64,000 bases of DNA from CAYQQQ01 sp964420125 (lineage in GTDB: Bacteria; Actinomycetota; Acidimicrobiia; Acidimicrobiales; Microtrichaceae). Position 1 is the stretch's first letter. Each line of letters opens with the position of its first letter. Under the pieces are notes generated by a model. The model ran no database searches. It saw nothing but the letters and a program-made list of their open reading frames with translations, and was not told where the DNA came from. Below, piece by piece: positions 39,086-47,485 of this stretch. The stretch covers positions 124,001-188,000 of the forward strand of contig CAYQQQ010000006.1 in NCBI GenBank assembly GCA_964420125.1. The letters are read 5' to 3'. A program made the translations under genes and the position numbers.

Positions 39086-40627
39086 ATGGGTGACGACGTG
39101 AGCGGGGCTCCACCAGCCGGTTCCGAGCAGGCGGGCGCGAAGAAGGCCGGCGCGAAGAAGGCGGGCGCGAAGAAGGCGGGCGCGAAGAGGGCGGGCGCGA
39201 AGAAGGCCGGCGCGAAGAAGGCCGGCGCGAAGAAGGCCGGCGCGAAGAAGGCCGGCGCGAAGGCGACGGGCGCGAAGAAGGCGGGCGCGACGACGGCGAG
39301 CGTCGACGCTCCGTCGACGAGCAGCCGGCCGAAGGAGTCCCGGGTCCGGCGGATCGATCCCGAGCCGGCCACCGAGCCGACCGCCCCCGCGGCGGGGGCC
39401 GGCGGCGTGCCTCGACCAGGGAGGGCGACGCCGCCCTCGCGTCGCCCCAGCGGCGACCGCAGGCGCTGGGCGATCTGCGGGTCCATCACCCAGGACCTCC
39501 TCAACGACCTGGTGTTCTTCGGCCTCGGCGAGGGTGTGGCGCTCGACGCCGTGGAGCAGCAGGTGAACCTGCCGGGCATGGGCGAGGTGACCATGCGCCT
39601 GGCGCTCGCCATCACCGGTGTCCGCTTCGACCTGCGGGGCGACGACGGCGGGCGCGCCCGGGTGACCGTCCTGGGCGTGGGCGACGTGGGCGTGATCTCC
39701 AAGGACTACGAGGGCGACGTGATGGTGAGCCCTGCGGGCTTCGCCGCCTCGCCCTCCCCGCCCGCACCGCTCCCGGTGGCGCTCACGGCCCTCGCCGAGC
39801 CCTTCCTCGAGCTGCGCGACGACCGGACCGTCTCGGTGGGCCTCGACCTGCGCCACGCGGAGCTGGTCGAGCTCGGTGTCGACCTCGACGCCGGCGTCCC
39901 CGAGGGCGTCGACGCCCAGGCATGGGCCGGCATCCTCCAGATGACCGCCACCATGTTCGCCATGATGGGCGACACCCTCTTCGCCGGCCTCGCCGACAGC
40001 ATCAGCTCCGTGGGGATGGACCTCGGCGAGGACATCGGCACGCTGCTCGCCGACCTCGGTGTGGATCACGGCCCGGCGGACGCTCAGGTGAGCTCCGGTG
40101 TGCTGTCCTTCGGCCTGCCCGCCCAGGTCGAGGTGGAGGGCCGGGCGATGCCGGTGCCGGTGGCCGGCAAGCGCCTGGGGGTGTCGGTGGCCCGATCCGG
40201 GGTTGACCGCATCGCCGCCGACCTCCTGGAGCGCGCCATCGGTGGGATGCCGATGCCCTTCGAGCTGGAGATCGACCTGGGCGAGCAGCAGATCGGGAGC
40301 CGTCTCCGCCAACCCCGCATCATCTCGGACCGCTTCCCCGACCTCCGCAGCACGGTTCGCACCGAGGTGGGCGTCCGCCTGGTGCGGGGTCGCCTGGAGA
40401 TCGCCGTGTCGGCCGCCTGGGTGGAGCTGCCCTCGTTCGTGCCGAGGTTCGTCAACACCGTCAGCCGGCGCCTGGGTGGGCTGCTGGCGATGGCCCCTCT
40501 GCGGTTCCGCTTCCCCGCCACGATGGAGCTGCCCATCGTGCCCGGTTCCGACGAGGCCGTGGCGGTGAGGGTCGACGACCTCCGGGTCAGCGCGGACGGT
40601 GTCGGCGTGGTCGTGGCCATGGCCTGA
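39086..40627 (+). CDS. Protein of unknown function with Lys/Ala-rich pentapeptide-repeat N-terminal tail
   Basis: 513 residues. Residues 16-70 are eleven tandem copies of AGAKK-like pentapeptides, a basic tail resembling those of histone-H1-like and HupB-type DNA-binding proteins. Residues 70-125 are a Pro/Arg-rich linker. The remaining 390 residues alternate beta strands and amphipathic helices (DLLNDLVFFGLGEGVALDAV, NLPGMGEVTMRLALAITGV and GVRLVRGRLEIAVSAAW). They may contain two related halves, but I do not recognise the family. No signal peptide or membrane helix is visible. A weak -10 (TAGAAC, 39074-39079) precedes the ATG. Confidence 0.7.
   Translation: MGDDVSGAPPAGSEQAGAKKAGAKKAGAKKAGAKRAGAKKAGAKKAGAKKAGAKKAGAKATGAKKAGATTASVDAPSTSSRPKESRVRRIDPEPATEPTAPAAGAGGVPRPGRATPPSRRPSGDRRRWAICGSITQDLLNDLVFFGLGEGVALDAVEQQVNLPGMGEVTMRLALAITGVRFDLRGDDGGRARVTVLGVGDVGVISKDYEGDVMVSPAGFAASPSPPAPLPVALTALAEPFLELRDDRTVSVGLDLRHAELVELGVDLDAGVPEGVDAQAWAGILQMTATMFAMMGDTLFAGLADSISSVGMDLGEDIGTLLADLGVDHGPADAQVSSGVLSFGLPAQVEVEGRAMPVPVAGKRLGVSVARSGVDRIAADLLERAIGGMPMPFELEIDLGEQQIGSRLRQPRIISDRFPDLRSTVRTEVGVRLVRGRLEIAVSAAWVELPSFVPRFVNTVSRRLGGLLAMAPLRFRFPATMELPIVPGSDEAVAVRVDDLRVSADGVGVVVAMA
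39131..39295 (+). repeat. 15-bp in-frame tandem repeat encoding AGAKK units
   Basis: Eleven copies of a GCGGGCGCGAAGAAG-like 15-mer, most differing only at the wobble base of the first codon; variants encode AGAKR, AGAKA, TGAKK and AGATT, the last three at the 3' end. Such an array can expand or contract by slippage without changing frame. Confidence 0.95.
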
Positions 40628-40677
40628 GCCGTCGGCGCCGGGGGAATAGCGCGCCGGCGGCAGGGGTTGGCCAGGCC

Positions 40678-41133
40678 ATGCTCAACACGGGTGACATCGT
40701 CGAGGACTTCGAGCTCCCCGACCAGAGCGGCACCCCCCGCAGGCTCTCGCAGCTGCTGGAGGACGGACCGGTCGTGCTGTTCTTCTACCCGAAGGCCATG
40801 ACCACCGGGTGCACCAAGGAGTCCTGCCACTTCCGCGACCTCGGTGCCGAGTTCGCCTCGGTGGGCGCGCAGCGGGTGGGCATCTCGGCGGACAGCGTCG
40901 AGCGCCAGGCGGAGTTCGACTCCCGCCACGACCTCGGCTATCCGCTCCTGTCGGACGCGTCGCGGCGGGTCGCCGCACAGTTCGGCGTCAAGCGCCCGGG
41001 ACCCCTCTTCAACCGTCGCGCCACGTTCGTGATCGGTCCCGACCGCCGGGTCCTCGGGGCCTTCCGCAGCGAGATGAACATGGACGTCCACGCGGACGAG
41101 GCGCTCGAGGTGCTGCGGGCCCAGACCGTCTGA
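40678..41133 (+). CDS. bcp: BCP/PrxQ-type peroxiredoxin
   Basis: 151 residues. VEDFELPDQSGTPRRLSQL starts the domain, and FYPKAMTTGCTKESCHFRDL contains the peroxidatic Cys and the resolving Cys five residues later (CTKESC), the hallmark of atypical two-Cys PrxQ/BCP enzymes. It reduces hydrogen peroxide and organic hydroperoxides with thioredoxin-like donors. Start ATG with only a weak CAGGGG upstream. It follows the AGAKK-tail gene by 50 bp on the same strand. Confidence 0.9.
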   Translation: MLNTGDIVEDFELPDQSGTPRRLSQLLEDGPVVLFFYPKAMTTGCTKESCHFRDLGAEFASVGAQRVGISADSVERQAEFDSRHDLGYPLLSDASRRVAAQFGVKRPGPLFNRRATFVIGPDRRVLGAFRSEMNMDVHADEALEVLRAQTV

Positions 41134-41200
41134 GCGCCGCCACCCGGAGGCTCGACCCCACCGACGCCGTGGTGGTGCGTCGGCCGCTACGGTCAACCCC

Positions 41201-44200
41201 ATGCTGTTCGACGGCTCCCGCCCCTGGCTCGACCCCGGCTTCACCTCGCTGCACCGCCTGCCGATCCGCCCGGCGCTGATCCCCTGCCCGGACCTCCGCA
41301 CGGCGCGCCGCCACGATCCGTCGGCATCGCCATGGTGGGTCGACCTCGACGGCACGTGGGACTTCACCCTGGTCGAGCGTCCCGAGCAGCTGACCCCTGG
41401 CCTCCTCCACGACGTGGGCGCAGAGGGCACGATCGAGGTGCCCGGCGCCTGGACCCTGCAGGGCCACGGCCACCCCCACTACACGAACGTGATCATGCCC
41501 TTCGGGGAGGAGCCCCCCGACGTGCCCGCCGACAACCCCACCGGCGTGTACCGGCGGACGATCGCCGTGCCGGCGGAGTGGAAGGGGCGCCGCACGGTGC
41601 TGCGGGTGGGCGCGGCCGAGTCCGCGGTGTTCGTGCACGTCGACGGCCGCGCCATCGGCGCGTCGACCGACAGCCGCCTCCCCGCCGAGTTCGACCTGAC
41701 CGACGTCGTGCGACCTGGGCGCAGCCACACGCTGGCGCTGGTGGTCCTGAAGTGGTCGGCGGCGACGTGGCTGGAGGACCAGGACCAGTGGTGGCACGCC
41801 GGCCTGCAGCGCAGCGTGTCGCTCCACTCCACGGCGCCGTCGCACCTGATGACCGCCCTCCTGCGGCCGGAGCTGGCGGAGGTGCCCGAGGCGGCGGTGC
41901 CGGCGGACCGCCCGGTCGCCGGGCGGCTGGTGGTGGAGCTCGGCTTCGACGGGCCGCTGCGCCGCGAACCCGGCTGGACCGCCGAGGTCGTGGTGGAGAC
42001 GCTCCGGGGGGCTCGGCTGGCGGGCACCGGACGGCTCGAGGTGGGGTTCTGGAACGGCGAGAACGTCTTCACGCAGATGCTGGGCGCCATGCTCGCCGAG
42101 CCCGGCGTGGTGCGTGCCGAGCTCGAGGTGCCCGAGGTCCTGACCTGGTCGGCGGAGTCCCCCACGCGGTATCGGGCGGTGGTCACCCTGCGCGACCCCT
42201 CGGGCGCCGTGGTGGAGGTGGACGCGCTGGTGCTCGGGTTCCGCCACGTCGAGGTCGGCGAGCGGGAGCTGCGCATCAACGGGGCGCCGGTGATCCTGCG
42301 CGGTGTGAACGTCCACGAGCACGATCCGCTCCGGGGTCGTGCGGTGCCGGCTGAGCTGGCCGAGCACGACCTGCGGATGGTCAAGGCCGCCAACCTCAAC
42401 GCGGTGCGGGCGTCCCACTACCCCCACGACGAGCGCTTCGCCGCCCTGTGCGACGAGCTGGGCCTCTACCTGGTCGACGAGGCCGACGTCGAGACCCACG
42501 GCCGACAGCACTCGCTATGCCACGACCCCCGCTTCGACGCGGCCATCCTGGAGCGGGTGCAGCGGATGGCCCGCCGGGACGTGCACCACCCCTCGATCGT
42601 CGTGTGGTCGCTGGGCAACGAGTCCGGGTACTCCGACGTGCACGACGCTGCTGCAGCCTGGTTGCGCTCCTGGGATCCGAGCCGTCCCGTGCAGTACGAG
42701 GGACCGTTCATGCACGACCTGCACGCCGAGGCGCCGGTGAGCGACGTCGTGTGCCCCATGTACACCTCGGTGGAAGGGATCCGGGAGTGGGCCGAACGGG
42801 CCGCCGACCCACGGCGCCCCCTCATCCTCTGCGAGTACGACCACGCCATGGGTAACGCCGGGGGATCGCTGGTCGACTACGACGACGCCTTCGAGCGCCT
42901 CGACGGCCTCCAGGGCGGCTTCATCTGGGAGTGGCTGGAGCACGGCATCCCCCTCGTGGGCCGGGAGGGTCCCTCCGGAGGACCGTCATGGGGCTACGGG
43001 GGCGACTTCGGCGACGAGCCCAACGACGCCAACTTCGTGTGCGACGGCCTCGTCTCCGCGTCCCGGGAGCCGCACCCCCTGCTGGGCGAGGTGAGGTGGA
43101 TGGGGCGGCCGGTGCGGGTCGTGGAGCTCGAGCACACCGCCCGGGCGGCCTCGGTGGTGCTGCGCAACCAGCGCTGGTTCACCGACACCTCGGACCTCGA
43201 GGCACGCTGGGAGCTCACCGCCGATGGAGAGGTCACCGCGGAAGGTGTGCTGGGCGGCGCGCCGCTGAGGCCCCGGACCCTGCGCAGCGCGACGGTGCGC
43301 TGGCCGGCGCGGGCGCTGCGCCCCGGCGCCGAGCACCTCCTCACCCTCTGCTGGCGCCGGCGCGCCCGCACCGCGTGGTCCCCGAAGGGCGAGGTCGTGG
43401 GCTGGGAGCAGCGGGCCCTTCCGGCGGCGGACGACGCCGCGCTGCACCTCCGTGCTCGCACGTCGCCCGGGAAGGCTCCCCCCACCCGTCGCCGCACCGG
43501 GGGTCCTGCGCTGCCCGAGGGGTTCCCCGGGGCGCTGACGCCGACGCTGTTCCGGGCGCTCACCGACAACGACGGGATCCGGGCCGGTTGGATGCGGGGG
43601 TTCAACGGCTCGCTGGGCCGATGGGTGGACGACCTGGGCCTCGACGCCTGCCGGTGGGACGAGCAGGCCGGCACCCTCCAGCCCGGTGCCGAGGTCCCGC
43701 CCTTGCGGGTCCGAAGCGAGCTCACCGACCTCGACGCCGGCTGGCGCCGCCTGGTCGTGCACCTCGAGCTCCCCCCGGAGCTGGCCGACCCACCCAGGCT
43801 CGGCGTCCAGTGGGAGCTTCCCGGGGAGCTGGAGCAGCTGGAGTGGCTGGGGGAGGGGCCCGGCGACGGCTACCCCGACCGCCGCAGCGCGGCTCGTGTC
43901 GGTCGGTGGCGCTCGACGGTGTCGCAGCAGTACGTCGACTACGGCATGCCCCAGGAGCACGGCCACCACGGCGGACTTCGCTGGTTGGCGCTGCGCGGGC
44001 CCTCGGGAGGTCTGATGGTGGTGGCCGACGGCTCACCGGGCTTCTCCGCCCGCCACCACGGCGACCTCGAGCTGTGGCGGGCAAGGCACACCCACGACCT
44101 CGCTCCGCTGCGCGGCGCGCGGGTCACCCATCTCGCCGTCGACGTGGCCCAGCGCGGACTCGGGCAGTCCTCCCTGGGAGCGGAGGCGGCGGAGGCCCAT

Positions 44201-44296
44201 CGGATCAGCGCCGGCTCACACCGCCTGGAGCTGCTGGTGCGGCCTCTCGCCCGTCGCGACGACCCTGGCGCCTGGTACGCCCACCGCCCCCGCTGA
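41201..44296 (+). CDS. Beta-galactosidase, glycoside hydrolase family 2 (LacZ type)
   Basis: 1031 residues, the full length of LacZ-type enzymes. Domains in order are a sugar-binding beta domain (PGAWTLQGHGHPHYTNVIMP), an immunoglobulin-like domain, the TIM barrel and the C-terminal Bgal small-chain domain. In the barrel, RGVNVHEHDP and RASHYPHDERF precede WSLGNESGYS (acid/base Glu 474) and LILCEYDHAMGN (nucleophile Glu 545); the small-chain domain contains GEGPGDGYPDR. It hydrolyses beta-galactosides; no signal peptide, so cytoplasmic. The TACGGT -10 box (41188-41193) ends 7 nt before ATG, predicting a leaderless transcript. No sugar transporter or regulator is adjacent. Confidence 0.92.
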   Translation: MLFDGSRPWLDPGFTSLHRLPIRPALIPCPDLRTARRHDPSASPWWVDLDGTWDFTLVERPEQLTPGLLHDVGAEGTIEVPGAWTLQGHGHPHYTNVIMPFGEEPPDVPADNPTGVYRRTIAVPAEWKGRRTVLRVGAAESAVFVHVDGRAIGASTDSRLPAEFDLTDVVRPGRSHTLALVVLKWSAATWLEDQDQWWHAGLQRSVSLHSTAPSHLMTALLRPELAEVPEAAVPADRPVAGRLVVELGFDGPLRREPGWTAEVVVETLRGARLAGTGRLEVGFWNGENVFTQMLGAMLAEPGVVRAELEVPEVLTWSAESPTRYRAVVTLRDPSGAVVEVDALVLGFRHVEVGERELRINGAPVILRGVNVHEHDPLRGRAVPAELAEHDLRMVKAANLNAVRASHYPHDERFAALCDELGLYLVDEADVETHGRQHSLCHDPRFDAAILERVQRMARRDVHHPSIVVWSLGNESGYSDVHDAAAAWLRSWDPSRPVQYEGPFMHDLHAEAPVSDVVCPMYTSVEGIREWAERAADPRRPLILCEYDHAMGNAGGSLVDYDDAFERLDGLQGGFIWEWLEHGIPLVGREGPSGGPSWGYGGDFGDEPNDANFVCDGLVSASREPHPLLGEVRWMGRPVRVVELEHTARAASVVLRNQRWFTDTSDLEARWELTADGEVTAEGVLGGAPLRPRTLRSATVRWPARALRPGAEHLLTLCWRRRARTAWSPKGEVVGWEQRALPAADDAALHLRARTSPGKAPPTRRRTGGPALPEGFPGALTPTLFRALTDNDGIRAGWMRGFNGSLGRWVDDLGLDACRWDEQAGTLQPGAEVPPLRVRSELTDLDAGWRRLVVHLELPPELADPPRLGVQWELPGELEQLEWLGEGPGDGYPDRRSAARVGRWRSTVSQQYVDYGMPQEHGHHGGLRWLALRGPSGGLMVVADGSPGFSARHHGDLELWRARHTHDLAPLRGARVTHLAVDVAQRGLGQSSLGAEAAEAHRISAGSHRLELLVRPLARRDDPGAWYAHRPR

Positions 44297-44311
44297 CCCA
44301 CACACCCCCCT

Positions 44312-44423
44312 GGTTCTTGGACGAACGGCGACGGTGGGCGACTGGGACGGTCCGAGTTCCGGGCCGGCCCCCGGTTCTTGGACGAACGGCGACGGTGGGC
44401 GCCGCGGACGGTCCAAGTTCGGG
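44312..44423. repeat. Two tandem 61-bp hairpin-forming repeats
   Basis: A 29-bp segment beginning GGTTCTTGGACGAACGGCGA occurs perfectly at 44312-44340 and 44373-44401. Each copy is followed by a similar 22-23-bp tail (GGACGGTCC[A/G]AGTTC). Within each, CTTGGAC can pair with GTCC[A/G]AG, giving a hairpin. They fill the convergent gap between the beta-galactosidase and CoA-transferase genes and may end transcription from either side. Confidence 0.8.
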
Positions 44424-44424
44424 A

Positions 44425-45723
44425 TCAGCCGACCTGGGCGGCTGCCTCGGCCAGCTCGTCTCGGAAGTCGGGGTGGGCGATGCTGACCAGGGCCGCCGCA
44501 CGCTCCCGCACCGTGAGCCCCTGAAGCTCCACCGCGCCCTGTTCGGTGATCACCACGTCCACCTGGTGTCGAGGGGTCGTGACCAGCATCTCTGGGCCGA
44601 GGTTGGACACGATACGGCTCACGCGCCCCTCCGCCTGCACGGTCGCCGAGCGGAGGCACAGCAGCGAGCGGTCCTCGAGCTCCAGGCCGGCGCCGGCCAG
44701 GAAGTCCTCGTGACCTCCGGTGCCGGAGTGCTGGTGCCCGGAGATGGTGTCGGCCGCCACCTGGCCGTACAGGTCGATCGCCGTCGCCCCGTTGATGGAC
44801 ACGAAGTGCCGGTTGCGGGCGATGTTGCGGGCGTCGTTGACCACGTCCACCGGCAGGAAGCGCACCAGCTCGTTCTCGTGCAGCCACCTGTAGAGCTCGG
44901 GGGATCCCGCGGCGAAGGTCGAGATGGAGTAGCCGTCGAACTCGCCCTTGTGGTCGTTGGTGATCTTGCCGGCCTTGTGCAGCCGCATGAGGCCGTTGGT
45001 GAACATCTCCGAGTGCACGCCGTAGCCGCCGCCCGGCCCGTCGGCGAGCAGGGTGGCGATGAGGCTGGGGATGGCGCCGATGCCGGTCTGCAGCGTGGCG
45101 CCGTCGGGGATGTACGCCCGTGCGTGCTCGGCGATGGCGAGATCGGCCTCGGAGCCGGCGGCGTCCGGCAGGTTGATGGGCTCGGCCTCGCTCTCGAAGA
45201 GCACGTCGATCTCGTCGACGTGCAGTCGGTGCATGTGCTTGGGGGGCAGCCCATAGGTGCGGGGGTAGGCATCCGCGTACTCGACGATCAGCATCCGGTC
45301 GGGATCGGCGCCGCAGCGGTGCAGCTCATCGACGGAGGCCCCGGCGTACAGCGACAGCGACAGGTACCCGTGCTTGTCGGGGGGTGCGGCAGCGGTGGCC
45401 ATCACCCGCGCGTTGAGCGCCTGCATGATGGGGGCGAAGCGGCGGAAGTCGGCGGGGACGTACTCGATCGCGGCGCCGCTGTCGCGCAGGAACCGCTCGG
45501 CAGGCCCGAAGAACCCGCTGCGGTAGCGCACCCCCGGCTTGGTGAACACCGAGTACAGGTCGGTCAGCAGCGCCCCGAAGAGGTTGAGGTCCACCCAGTC
45601 GTCACGTTCCCCCAGAGCGTGCAGGAAGGCGACGGGATGGGCGGGACCGAGGCCGAGCACGACCGAGTCGGTGGGGTGGATCCGCTCGACGGCTTCTGCT
45701 GGGGAGCTCACGATGGTGGCCAC
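44425..45723 (-). CDS. Acetyl-CoA hydrolase/transferase family protein (4-hydroxybutyrate CoA-transferase-like)
   Basis: 432 residues. ATLQTGIGAIPSLIATLL is the CoA-binding GxGxxP-type loop, GVHSEMFTNGLMRL contains the catalytic Glu that forms the enzyme-CoA thioester, and SINGATAIDLYGQVAADTI with GHEDFLAGA completes the second half. Enzymes of this family move CoA between acetate and short-chain acids. The GTG start at 45723 has a strong GGGAGGAG site seven bases upstream. The divergent acyl-CoA synthetase begins 133 bp away, suggesting a shared role in carboxylic acid activation. Confidence 0.88.
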   Translation of the reverse strand: MATIVSSPAEAVERIHPTDSVVLGLGPAHPVAFLHALGERDDWVDLNLFGALLTDLYSVFTKPGVRYRSGFFGPAERFLRDSGAAIEYVPADFRRFAPIMQALNARVMATAAAPPDKHGYLSLSLYAGASVDELHRCGADPDRMLIVEYADAYPRTYGLPPKHMHRLHVDEIDVLFESEAEPINLPDAAGSEADLAIAEHARAYIPDGATLQTGIGAIPSLIATLLADGPGGGYGVHSEMFTNGLMRLHKAGKITNDHKGEFDGYSISTFAAGSPELYRWLHENELVRFLPVDVVNDARNIARNRHFVSINGATAIDLYGQVAADTISGHQHSGTGGHEDFLAGAGLELEDRSLLCLRSATVQAEGRVSRIVSNLGPEMLVTTPRHQVDVVITEQGAVELQGLTVRERAAALVSIAHPDFRDELAEAAAQVG

Positions 45724-45856
45724 TACTGTTCTCCTCCCGTCCGCTCCACGCGGCTCACGGGTCGTTGATCGGTGAAGGACTTCGGGCAACGTAGCGGACG
45801 CGCGACGGGTCGCGACGGAGACCCACGACACCGTCGGGACGCCGAAGGAGGCACAG

Positions 45857-47485
45857 GTGAACTTGGCGAACCTCTGGGAGGCGATCGCAGCGGAGCTCGG
45901 GGAGCGGACGGTGCTGATCCACGGCGAGCTCCACCGGTCCTGGGCCGACTTCGAGGACCGCGCCGCCCGCGTGGCCGCCCACCTGGCCGAGGCGGGGGTC
46001 GGACCGGACGCCAAGGTGGCGCTCTACCTCTACAACGGCCCCGAGTACGTGGAGTCCACCTTCGCCGCCTTCAAGCGCCGCGCCGTGCCCGTCAACGTCA
46101 ACTACCGCTACCTGGCCCACGAGCTGGAGCACCTGCTCGACAACTCCGACGCCGAGGCGGTGGTCGTGTCCGCCGAGCTCCTCGAGCGCCTCGAGGAGGT
46201 GCGGCCCCGGCTCCGGCGGATCCGCACGGTGCTGGTGGTCGGTGGGGAGCCGGCAGCGAGCCTGCCCGAGGGCGTGCACCGCTTCGAGGACGCGGCCACC
46301 GCAGCCCATCGGGTGGATGCCCTGCCGGGGGAGATGACCGACCTCTGGTTCCTCTACACCGGCGGAACCACCGGGATGCCGAAGGGGGTGATGTGGCCCC
46401 ACGCCAGCCTGCTGATCGCCGCCGCCCCGACCTTCCGCATCGTCAAGGCCGAGGTCCCGGCCACACCGCAGGAGGGTGCGGGCATCGCCCGGCGCTTCGC
46501 CGAGGCCGGCCGGTCGGTGCGGATGCTGCCCGCTGCGCCGCTCATGCACGGGACCTCGGGCATCCCCCTTCACGGGGTGCTGAGCACCGGGGGTTCGCTG
46601 GTCACCCTCACCTCCCGCACCTTCGACGCCGACGAGCTGTGCGCCGCGGTCCAGCGCCACCGGGCGGGCCAGCTCTGCATCGTCGGCGACGCCTTCGCCA
46701 AGCCCATCGTGGAGGCCCTGGATCGAGCCGAGGCCGAGGGCCGACCGTACGACATCTCGTCGCTGAAGGTCGTGGTCAGCTCGGGGGTGATGTGGAGCCA
46801 GGCCACCAAGGACGCCATGCTCCGACACTGCGACGCCGCGCTGGCCGACATGCTCGGCTCCTCCGAGGGCGTCGGCTTCGCCAACTCGGTGTCGCGTCGC
46901 GGCAGCAGCGTGGCCACCGCCCGGTTCGTGCTGGGTGAGCACGCCCGGGTCTTCACCGAGGACGACAGGGAGGTGGAGCCGGGCTCCGGCGAGCAGGGGA
47001 TGCTGGCCGTCGGCGGGCCGATCCCCCTCGGCTACTACAAGGACCCCGACAAGACCGCCGGCACGTTCCGCACCATCGCCGGGCGGCTGTGGTCCGTTCC
47101 CGGCGACCACGCCACCGTGGAGGCTGACGGCACCATCACCCTGCTGGGCCGGGGGTCGGTGTGCATCAACACCGCGGGGGAGAAGGTGTACCCGGAGGAG
47201 GTGGAGGAGGCCCTCAAGCTCCACCCCGCGGTGGCGGACGCCAACGTGGTGGGCCTCCCCGACGAGCGCTGGGGTCAGGCGGTCACCGCCGTGGTGGGTC
47301 TCCATCCGGGGGCCGAGGCGGGTCAGGCCGAGCTGATCGCCCACTGCAAGTCCCACCTGGCCGGCTACAAGTGCCCCAAGCGCGTGGTCAGCGTCGACCG
47401 GGTGCAGCGCGGCGCCAACGGCAAGCCCGACTACCGGTGGGCCACCGAGGTGGCGACCACCGCTGCGGCAGCCGATCAGGTGTAG
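45857..47485 (+). CDS. AMP-dependent acyl-CoA synthetase/ligase (FadD-like)
   Basis: 542 residues of the ANL superfamily. The P-loop-like adenylation motif YTGGTTGMPKGVMW is near residue 166, then MLPAAPLMHGTSG, SSEGVGFANS (A5-like), WSVPGDHATVEADG (the GDxxxxD hinge region), GRGSVCINTAGEKVYPEEVE and the catalytic Lys near RGANGKPDYR. It activates a carboxylic acid via acyl-AMP to an acyl-CoA; chain length is not predictable. The GTG start has GAAGGAG six bases upstream. It converges with the GGDEF-EAL gene and overlaps its end by 10 bp. Confidence 0.9.
   Translation: MNLANLWEAIAAELGERTVLIHGELHRSWADFEDRAARVAAHLAEAGVGPDAKVALYLYNGPEYVESTFAAFKRRAVPVNVNYRYLAHELEHLLDNSDAEAVVVSAELLERLEEVRPRLRRIRTVLVVGGEPAASLPEGVHRFEDAATAAHRVDALPGEMTDLWFLYTGGTTGMPKGVMWPHASLLIAAAPTFRIVKAEVPATPQEGAGIARRFAEAGRSVRMLPAAPLMHGTSGIPLHGVLSTGGSLVTLTSRTFDADELCAAVQRHRAGQLCIVGDAFAKPIVEALDRAEAEGRPYDISSLKVVVSSGVMWSQATKDAMLRHCDAALADMLGSSEGVGFANSVSRRGSSVATARFVLGEHARVFTEDDREVEPGSGEQGMLAVGGPIPLGYYKDPDKTAGTFRTIAGRLWSVPGDHATVEADGTITLLGRGSVCINTAGEKVYPEEVEEALKLHPAVADANVVGLPDERWGQAVTAVVGLHPGAEAGQAELIAHCKSHLAGYKCPKRVVSVDRVQRGANGKPDYRWATEVATTAAAADQV

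Noticed and set aside
39131..39295. Possible CRISPR or non-coding satellite
   Set aside because: The 15-bp units are in frame inside an open reading frame and encode regular pentapeptides.
42931..45768. 945-codon plus-strand frame running from the beta-galactosidase into the CoA-transferase region
   Set aside because: Out of frame with lacZ-type motifs and antisense to a well-supported CoA-transferase; also runs through the intergenic repeats.
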